DNA from: Tubulanus polymorphus | Taxonomy: Eukaryota > Nemertea > Palaeonemertea > Tubulaniformes > Tubulanidae | Direction: 5' to 3' | DNA length: 64,000 nt | Assembly: GCF_964204645.1 (NCBI RefSeq) | Contig: NC_134036.1 | Coordinates: 62,001-126,000 of the forward strand | In this document: piece after piece, positions 57,780-64,000 of the stretch | Numbering within the stretch: position 1 is the first letter of the stretch | How the letters are laid out: each line of letters begins with the position of its first letter | Notes under the pieces: generated by a model | The model's database searches: none | Told to the model about the DNA's origin: nothing | Seen by the model: only the letters and a program-made list of their open reading frames with translations | Made by a program: the position numbers and the translations under genes

Positions 57780-58640
57780 TACTTAAAAATTAATTGAATA
57801 CTTGGCTCAATTGATGAAAAATTGTACTTTTGGACCAAATTTTATCAAAATTTGTGACGAAAATAAGGGTCAAAACACAAAATCGTGAATATCTAATTTT
57901 AGGGGCCTCAGATCCAAAAACTAACTTCATATTCGTAATCAGCACCGCAAAAAACATGTCTGTACTAAATTTTATTAAAATTGGGCCAAAAAAAAAATTT
58001 TGACTTTGTAGCCCATTTTTAGGGTGCATATTTTGGGCATTAAAACCCTTATTTGCTCATGAAGATGAATTCCGATTTAAAATCTGATTGCATATCCGGA
58101 ATCTACACCTCGGAATACATCTTCCTACCAAGTTTCGAAGGAATCAGAGAAAAAAAATTTTTCGGCGACAAAAAACTCCTGGACTTACACCTTAGATTTT
58201 TGCCGTTTTTGGCCAAAAAATCGAATCTCTTCGATTTTCTTAAAATTTCAATCCTTACTATTGTCAGGGGTGCTGATTCCAAATCTGCAATCAGATTTCG
58301 AATATCTCGAAAACTCTTGGGTCCAAGGCCTTTTGAAAATTTAGGGGTCCCCCCAAAAATTCGAATTTCTCATTTTTGGGACCTCGGATCTGAAAAATTC
58401 TTTCAGATTTGTGATCAGCACCCCAGAATACATGTCTGTACTAAATTTCATCGAAATCGGAGACAAAAAATATTTGACCCCTAACCCTCATTTTGGGGGT
58501 ACCTTAGATTGCCATTTCTCTGATACACCGGTTACTAGACTTAACTCTAACTCTGTATGTTTGATTGATGGCCTTAAATCTATTAAGTTTCATGTATATT
58601 TTTAGGATGTTTGTCATCAATATGGTGGAACTATTGACGT
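57780..58640. repeat. T-rich repeat block, third copy
   Basis: The same sequence order as in units A and C, beginning around GGGGCCTCAGATCCAAAAAC and ending with TAGGATGTTTGTCATCAATA and TGGTGGAACTATTGACG. It marks the right end of the RCC1L array. Confidence 0.85.
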
Positions 58641-58899
58641 TTGTGTTTGATGATCAGGACTACATCAGATGAACTGGATAAATACGTGTTGGCAGTGTTC
58701 GGACTCAGCGACTGGATAAACAAACAAACGAACAAATATTGCGAGAACTTGACTTCAGTTATAGTGAACTTTATGTCCACGAGGACGAAATAATAACATT
58801 GCTGCTGATGGGATGAATATCTGTTTGAACTAAAAACTGTAAAACTGCTGACAGCATCCTAGATAGAAAACAAGAGGAACATAGAAGTTCAGGTGATAT

Positions 58900-59280
58900 G
58901 CCATCCTATCCTCTCTATCTCTTTCTATCCTCTCTCATCCTCATATCACTCTGTTTCATTCTCATCTCTCACTCTCCCATTCTAATCTCACTCTCCCATT
59001 CTAATCTCACTCTCCCATTCTAATCTCACTCTCCCTCCCATTCTCATCTCACTCTCCCATTCTCATCTCACTCTCCCTCCCATTCTAATCTTATCTCATC
59101 TCATCTCTCACTCTGTTTCATTCTCCTCTCTCCTCCTCTCATTCTCATCTCACTCTCCCATTCTCTCTTTCCTTACTCTGCCATTCCTTACTCTCTCACT
59201 CTCATTTCATTCTCCTCTCTCCTTACTCTCTCATTCTCTCTCCTTACTCTCTCATTCTCTCTCCTTACTCTGTTATTTCT
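58900..59280. repeat. CT-rich tract with TCTCACTCTCCCATTCTAA units
   Basis: About 380 bp of pyrimidine-rich sequence, in part a regular 18-19-bp repeat (58,965-59,035). Confidence 0.93.
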
Positions 59281-59286
59281 CTCCGT

Positions 59287-59335
59287 CATCTACCGGGTTG
59301 TGATAGGAACTAGTTCCTGTCTCGCCCGGTAGATG
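59287..59335. repeat. Nested palindrome (11-bp arms around a 14-bp palindrome)
   Basis: CATCTACCGGG (59,287-59,297) pairs with CCCGGTAGATG (59,325-59,335), and between them AGGAACTAGTTCCT (59,305-59,318) is itself a perfect palindrome. It could form a cruciform or a two-level hairpin. Function unknown. Confidence 0.85.
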
Positions 59336-59403
59336 GCATTATTTTTTTAATAAAATTTGCTTAAGCAATGGATAAATAGGAGTTCCTCTGTGTGCTGTCA
59401 GTA

Positions 59404-59475
59404 CGTCCCCTATAGCGTAGTTGGTAGGGTGCTGGACTGCTGGCCGAAAGGTTGGTGGTTCAAATCCCATAATTT
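59404..59475 (+). repeat. tRNA-derived sequence (SINE head or tRNA pseudogene)
   Basis: TAGCGTAGTTGG at 59,411-59,422 fits the pol III A box (TRGCNNAGYNGG) exactly, and GGTTCAAATCC at about 59,457-59,467 fits the B box, at normal tRNA spacing. The acceptor and T stems do not pair well, so this is not a functional tRNA gene. An AT-rich tail follows. Confidence 0.55.
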
Positions 59476-59825
59476 TATTTATTGCTTGTTAATAAAATGA
59501 ATTTTTGTTGTTTCAATAAAATGTTGAACTTTACTTTTGCAAACAAGCTGTAAGAAATTCCTACTTTGAATTTGGAATAAATCCTTTGATTTGTACTTTG
59601 CGTTTGTCCTTTCCTTTTTGACTTTGTCCTTTCCTTGAACGTGAGAAGTTGTAAGCGGAAGAGTCCTTTCCGGAGCAGTGTCGAGTATGAAGTTGCGAGG
59701 GGAAGAGTCCTTTCCGGGGCAAAGTGCCCGAGACAAGAGATTTTTAGGGAAGACGAGTATTTTATGTAGATGGACGTTTATTTATTTACGTTACTTTATA
59801 ACATGCGGAAAAACGAAATAATGAC

Positions 59826-60607
59826 GGAGTAGAGTCTGCGTCTCGAGGTTTGAAGATGTTGCCGTAGTCGGAGTAGAGTCTGCGTCTCGAGGTTTGAAGA
59901 TGGTGCCGTAGTCGGAGTAGAGTCTGCGTCTCGAGGTTTGAAGAAGGTGCCGTAGTCGGAGTAGAGTCTGCGTCTCGAGGTTTGAAGATGGTGCCGTAGT
60001 CGGGAGTAGAGTCTGCGTCTCGAGGTTTGAAGATGGTGCCGTAGTCGGAGTAGAGTCTGCGTCTCGAGGTTTGAAGAAGGTGCCGTAGTCGGAGTAGAGT
60101 CTGCGTCTCGAGGTTTGAAGATGTTGCCGTAATCGGAGTAGAGTCTGCGTCTCGAGGTTTGAAGATGTTGCCGTAATCGGAGTAGAGTCTGCGTCTCGAG
60201 GTTTGAAGATGGTGCCGTAGTCGGAGTAGAGTCTGCGTCTCGAGGTTTGAAGATGTTGCTGTAGTCTGAGTAGAGTCTGCGTCTCGAGGTTTGAAGATGG
60301 TTCTGTAGTCGGAGTAGAGTCTGCGTCTCGAGGTTTGAAGATGTTGCTGTGGTCGGAGTAGAGTCTGCGTCTCGAGGTTTGAAGATGGTGCCGTAGTCGG
60401 AGTAGAGTCTGCGTCTCGAGGTTTGAAGATGTTGCTGTAGTCGGAGTAGAGTCTGCGTCTCGAGGTTTGAAGATGTTGCCGTAATCGGAGTAGAGTCTGC
60501 GTCTCGAGGTTTGAAGATGTTGCTGTAGTCGGAGTAGAGTCTGCGTCTCGAGGTTTGAAGATGTTGCTGTAGTCTGAGTAGAGTCTGCGTCTCGAGGTTT
60601 GAAGATG
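59826..60607. repeat. 44-bp tandem satellite, about 18 copies
   Basis: The unit GAGTAGAGTCTGCGTCTCGA, then GGTTTGAAGATG and a variable TTGCCGTAGTCG tail, repeats about 18 times with point variants. Since 44 is not a multiple of 3, each reading frame is visited in turn, and none of the three minus-strand phases of the unit contains a stop. This yields a 311-codon minus-strand frame (59,796-60,731) with a 44-residue period. There is no recognised domain, so I treat it as a repeat, not a gene. Confidence 0.95.
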
Positions 60608-62167
60608 TAACTTGCCGGCTGAAAAAGAAATCGGGTGAACTGGAAAACGATTCCGGATGGGTGTAGTTTAATATAATTACCTCAATGTAAAGATACCGAA
60701 ACAGCAAAATGTGGGTTGATGCGGTTCCCAATGCAGCACCTGCACCAAACTAGTTCAGGGCGTTGCGACAAACGAGTTGTGTACATGTAGTTGTAGTAGC
60801 GAACTGGTTTCGGTTTAACCCTAAAAAGATACAATATTCATAATGTATAAAATTGCGACTAATATAACCCCGAGGAATTCCAGAAATAAATCCAGAGACA
60901 AAAGCGATTTGAAAACTGAACTAGAATTTGAGATTAAAAAACCAAAAAACGTTGAATTTCAAAACGCAATTTCGATTGAAATTAAGCCGAATTGGGTTCC
61001 ACAATCAAAACGCGATAATTTTCGAAAGATACGATTCTGAGTTTTGAATTCTATATGAAATTTCTAACCTGATCAAAATGTGTGTAACTTGAAATAGAAC
61101 ATCGGAAATCGGCAACATCAGTTTCTCGTCCTCATCAGCAAGTGAGCGGTCATCTGTTGAAATCCGACATCAACATCAGCAGCAACATCAGTAACAGCAG
61201 CAGATCGGGATCTCCTCCGCAATCATCAGCACCAACAGCCGCCAGTCTCATCTTGCGTTCTCAATAGCTAGGCGTCACAAATTCCTTCACGTTCCAGTCT
61301 CTCCTAACATCATCAGCCGCTAATTAGTAGGTTGTTCGCTTGAAGCCACACGTTCTTCACGCCTTGTTGCAGAGTTCTTATAGGTTGACCTTCATCACTG
61401 GACATCGGTTCTCGGACTGGCGTCGAGAGGCTCGAACCGCGCTTCTAATACCTACGTCGACCAATCAGCGACGGTGCATCATCGATGCGACCGGAATGGA
61501 TCAATCAGAAAGCTCGATCGCGCATTCCTGTGACAGACCCGAGTCCGTGACGCTAATCCTCGAGAACCATTCAATTCGTGCCAAACGTTTTCAATGGGGC
61601 TTACAGGTCATCGAGTTTAATTCGACTATTCATAGAGACACATATTGTTAAAGATAGAAATATCGAATGCTACGATTTTAGCCTAAAATTGTATGCTGAA
61701 ATTTTATCTAAACTATCCAACAAACTTTAGTGTGGATTTCCCTTCTATTTACGTCTAGTTTTGAACTATAATTCCGGCTCAATTTTACTATTTTCGAGTT
61801 TTGCTTTAGGATATCGAAGTTTGCTTAAGGGTTTGTGCAGTGACGCGGCACTATTGTGTAGTAGAGCGTATGACAGGTCTCCAGAGAGTTATTCTCTATT
61901 GGATAGAATCGTTTTGAAGCCGAATTTATACACAAGTTCACCAGACATTGCCGCGTGCACATCTACTCTGACTGGAATTTGGTGACGTTAAAAAATCATC
62001 GAAATTTTGTCATCAGTTGAGAAAGACCTGTGATTGATCACCGTCCGCGTTGCATGCAGTCACCACCGAATTCTCGCTTGGATTTCTTCAGTTCGAGGAA
62101 TTAAATAAATATAAAAATTTCCCAAACCCTCACCATTCAACTTAAAATAACAAACTAATATTGTAAA
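60608..62167. other. Gene-free stretch
   Basis: No supported exon. Frames of 65-103 codons lack motifs and splice sites. CATCAGCA-type words occur at 61,120-61,250. Confidence 0.5.
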
Positions 62168-62453
62168 AAAGTCGAAGCCCCTGGTGGAATTACCCGCTGC
62201 CGGGACCGAGATGACGAGATAAATAAATAATTCAGCCAGAAACGACTGAATTAAATAATACTTTACCCCGCCACCGGTGGGATATAGGACTCACGCATTA
62301 GCAACCTCATTCCAGGGAGGACAGTGCTGCGCGTAGCCACCGTCCGCTTACCGGAGCTCATTGCCACATCCTGACCCGCCTCCTCCGAGACTCGAACCTG
62401 GGCCACAGCGGTGACACGCTAGTCGCCTACCGACTAAGCCATCCGGTCCGCCC
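62168..62453 (-). mobile_element. tRNA-derived SINE, about 286 bp
   Basis: On the minus strand the head GCGGACCGGATGGCTTAGTC includes an exact A box (TGGCTTAGTCGG), and GGTTCGAGTCT downstream is a B box. About 200 bp of body follows, with ATTATTTATTTATCTCGTC, ending GGGGCTTCGACTTTTTT, a T-run like a pol III terminator. ATTGT flanks both ends as a possible short target duplication. The head does not fold as a functional tRNA. Confidence 0.7.
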
Positions 62454-63258
62454 GATTGTGGCAGGAAAACATTCGAACATATTCGACGGCCATTCACATT
62501 CGGACAAAAGACCATGACGTCACAATGGTCAACGCCGTGACGATATCGACTCTGACTGAAATCGCCAGTTTCTGACCAATCTTAAATTTCGCAGCTACAG
62601 CACCACTGGGGGGGGGGGGGGGGGGATACACAGCACTATAGATTTCTGTGAATTCATTCATTGCTTTTTTGAAAAAAAAAACATATTCCCATCTAGACGA
62701 TAAATATAATTCAAATCTAATTTAAACACGAACCGAAATCATGCGATTTTTAAACAGACTTTCGTATTTCTTATCAAAGGTAAGTCGGGGTTATCTGGGT
62801 TTCCCGATGACCTAATTAGAAACCCGGTAGGGGATTCCGTCACCAGTCAATCTGACTACTATTCACGAGCTTCACGCGATACTTACAGGAGGTTCATGTT
62901 TACAGGTGAGAATACGAATACTTCATCAAACTCTATTTCAAACATTTTAATCATTCAATTTTAAACTCACGTCATTTATTTAGCCATCTGTACACAATAC
63001 CGCGTTCGGGCGAATTGAATACGTGACCGATATCAAAAACTTAACAAACAATTAGAATTTATTCATTTCATCAAAAGTGTCTCACATGGTTATCATTAGT
63101 TTGACCAGAATAAACGATGCATCCTCGTGAAATAGTGACAATATTAATACTATATCTAATATGATATCGACCTACGTTTTGGGTTAACTGACCTACGCGG
63201 GGGGTCGGGGATATGGTGCAATAAATTCTATCTATTTTCAGTGTTTTTTTATCTACAG
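62454..63258. other. 5' region of the LRR gene
   Basis: It contains a G17-type homopolymer near 62,607-62,624 and two possible donor sites for an upstream leader exon: TCAAAG|GTAAGT at 62,780, after a short ATG frame from 62,741, and TTTACAG|GTGAGA at about 62,906. Joined to 63,259 the first would be out of frame with the LRR reading, so any such exon would be untranslated leader. I see no other gene. Confidence 0.4.
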
Positions 63259-64000
63259 TTTAAAGATGACTGCCGCACGTTTGTCGTTCGTCGATCAAGG
63301 CTTGAAAACTTTGCCGATAAAAATCATCAAGAAATATTTATCAGTTCTCGAGGAGCTCGATTTAACATCGAACCATATTAAATATCCTTTACATTAAACA
63401 ACTATCTATCGATATTCTATGTGTACCGCTGTATATATTTGTTTAGGGTCACATGATCTTTATAGCGATAAATCATTATCAGTTCACGATTCACGTCAAT
63501 CGTTCGATATATTTAATGCGCATTTCGATATTTCTTTTTTCTGTGATCGGAATTTTACCAGCATTTAAAAAAAAATGATTTCAAAATCAATTTTTCGTCT
63601 TTTTTCCGTTTAACGATATTTTCACAGATTTTCGATTTCTCTACGAATTGCCGAATTTGAACACGTTAATTTTGGACAGAAATGAAATAAATTCACACGT
63701 GAAATTTCCGAAACACACGGGTTTACACACACTGTGGCTGAATCATAACAATATCGAAAATCTCGGTAAGAACCTACTGTATAGTTTTACAAGATCAGCT
63801 TCAATTTTGACTCACCAGGGGGCAGTTCATAAGATCGGCCTATAAGACTATCTTAGTTCTATAGCCAATTAAACACTATTACTACAATTACTATCGCCCC
63901 CTGGTGCAATTGATTATAACTACAGCAGGTTTTCGCTGTTTTAATATTTTAATTAACTCGTCAATTTCAGGTGTATTCATTCAAACGGTTATGAAATCGT
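63259..64000 (+). CDS. Leucine-rich-repeat protein, 5' part (LRMDA-like), with AT-AC intron
   Basis: Exons 63,259-63,381 (acceptor TTTATCTACAG; ATG at 63,266), 63,626-63,765 and 63,971 to beyond the window. Joined, they read VLEELDLTSNHIK, then DFRFLYELPNLNTLILDRNE, then LHTLWLNHNNIENL and GVFIQTVMKS, which are consecutive LRR units with the LxxLxLxxNxI pattern in perfect register. The first intron (63,382-63,625) starts ATATCCTTT and ends AC, a U12-type AT-AC intron; the second is GT-AG, phase 1. The short LRR series and the TLWLNHNNI/FIQTVMKS end resemble the LRMDA (C10orf11) group, but I am not certain of the orthologue. The start could be further upstream, although the ATG is the first in frame in this exon. 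The gene is truncated by the window edge. Confidence 0.75.
63382..63625 (+). other. U12-type AT-AC intron
   Basis: 5' splice site ATATCCTTT at 63,382-63,390 is the exact minor-spliceosome consensus. The 3' end is TTTTCAC at 63,619-63,625. A branch-site-like TCCGTTTAAC (63,605-63,614; consensus TTCCTTAAC) lies about 12 nt before the end, in the required range. No usable GT donor exists before the in-frame stop at 63,397, and splicing AT-AC restores a perfect LRR frame. Confidence 0.85.

Larger units (their letters stand above)
53862..58640 (+). repeat. RCC1L terminal-exon array, unit D (short-type, extended)
   Basis: It carries the two exons and the unit-B spacer (54,309-56,430) with an extra internal duplicate of its inverted motif (54,897 and 55,443), then sequence not in the other units (56,430-57,780), then a last copy of the T-rich block (57,780-58,640). 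AATAAA lies at 54,348-54,357, about 40 bp after the stop. Confidence 0.8.

Noticed and set aside
46370-58605. Short ORFs of 64-143 codons in the T-rich blocks
   Set aside because: They recur only because the block is repeated, differ by frameshifts between copies, and resemble no protein family.
59404-59475. Functional tRNA gene
   Set aside because: The A and B boxes are good but the acceptor and T stems do not pair and no proper anticodon arm forms.
59796-60731. 311-codon minus-strand repeat protein
   Set aside because: It follows from a 44-bp satellite lacking stops. No domain, promoter or splice evidence, so listed as a repeat.
62380-62453. Functional tRNA gene on the minus strand
   Set aside because: Box sequences fit, but the T stem and acceptor are mismatched and a SINE body follows directly.
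62741-62779. First coding exon of the LRR gene (M-R-F-L-N-R...)
   Set aside because: Its GTAAGT donor is good, but joining it to 63,259 puts the LRR frame out of register. At most it is untranslated leader.

Overview
The window is animal genomic DNA: AT-rich, with small exons bounded by GT/AG introns of a few hundred bases to about 2 kb, many microsatellites and minisatellites, foldback and SINE-like repeats, and a nuclear tRNA-Ala cluster. The recognisable genes (an ether-a-go-go-related K+ channel, an RCC1L homologue, a FMRFamide-receptor-like GPCR and an LRR gene with an AT-AC intron) point to a bilaterian invertebrate, most likely a marine lophotrochozoan. That placement is inference; no species is assigned. 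All confident genes lie on the + strand except the tRNAs.

Layout: 1-696 is a perfect-looking 29-bp satellite. 697-17,096 is gene-poor, with minisatellites, triplet repeats and one candidate promoter/first exon near 2,880. 17,119-18,195 is an intronless class A GPCR ORF. 18,797-19,221 holds three complete tRNA-Ala genes and one tRNA fragment on the minus strand. 19,222-28,845 is mostly repeats, including an ~81-triplet CAG tract, plus one isolated candidate exon (24,070-24,195). 28,850-38,910 is an erg/KCNH (seizure/UNC-103 type) potassium channel in at least 11 coding exons; the reconstructed phases agree and sum to 888 codons plus stop. Two extra phase-0 candidate exons (72 nt and 12 nt) could be alternatively spliced.

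39,669-44,546 is RCC1L, a mitochondrial RCC1-like protein, in 10 coding exons summing to 477 codons plus stop, behind an NRF1+YY1 promoter signature. Its last two exons are then repeated three more times (47.8, 50.2 and 53.9 kb) in a long/short/long/short tandem array ending near 58.6 kb. The copies differ at a few codons and in whether a poly(A) signal follows, so which one makes the real C-terminus is open. 58.6-63.2 kb is repeat-rich (CT-rich tracts, a 44-bp satellite, tRNA-derived elements). 63,259 to the window end is the 5' part of a leucine-rich-repeat gene whose first coding intron has a textbook U12-type AT-AC 5' splice site.

The genes are ordinary single-gene animal loci and do not form a pathway together. 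The most interesting items are the RCC1L terminal-exon array, the AT-AC intron, the candidate alternative exons of the erg channel, and several uncatalogued-looking foldback and tandem repeat families.
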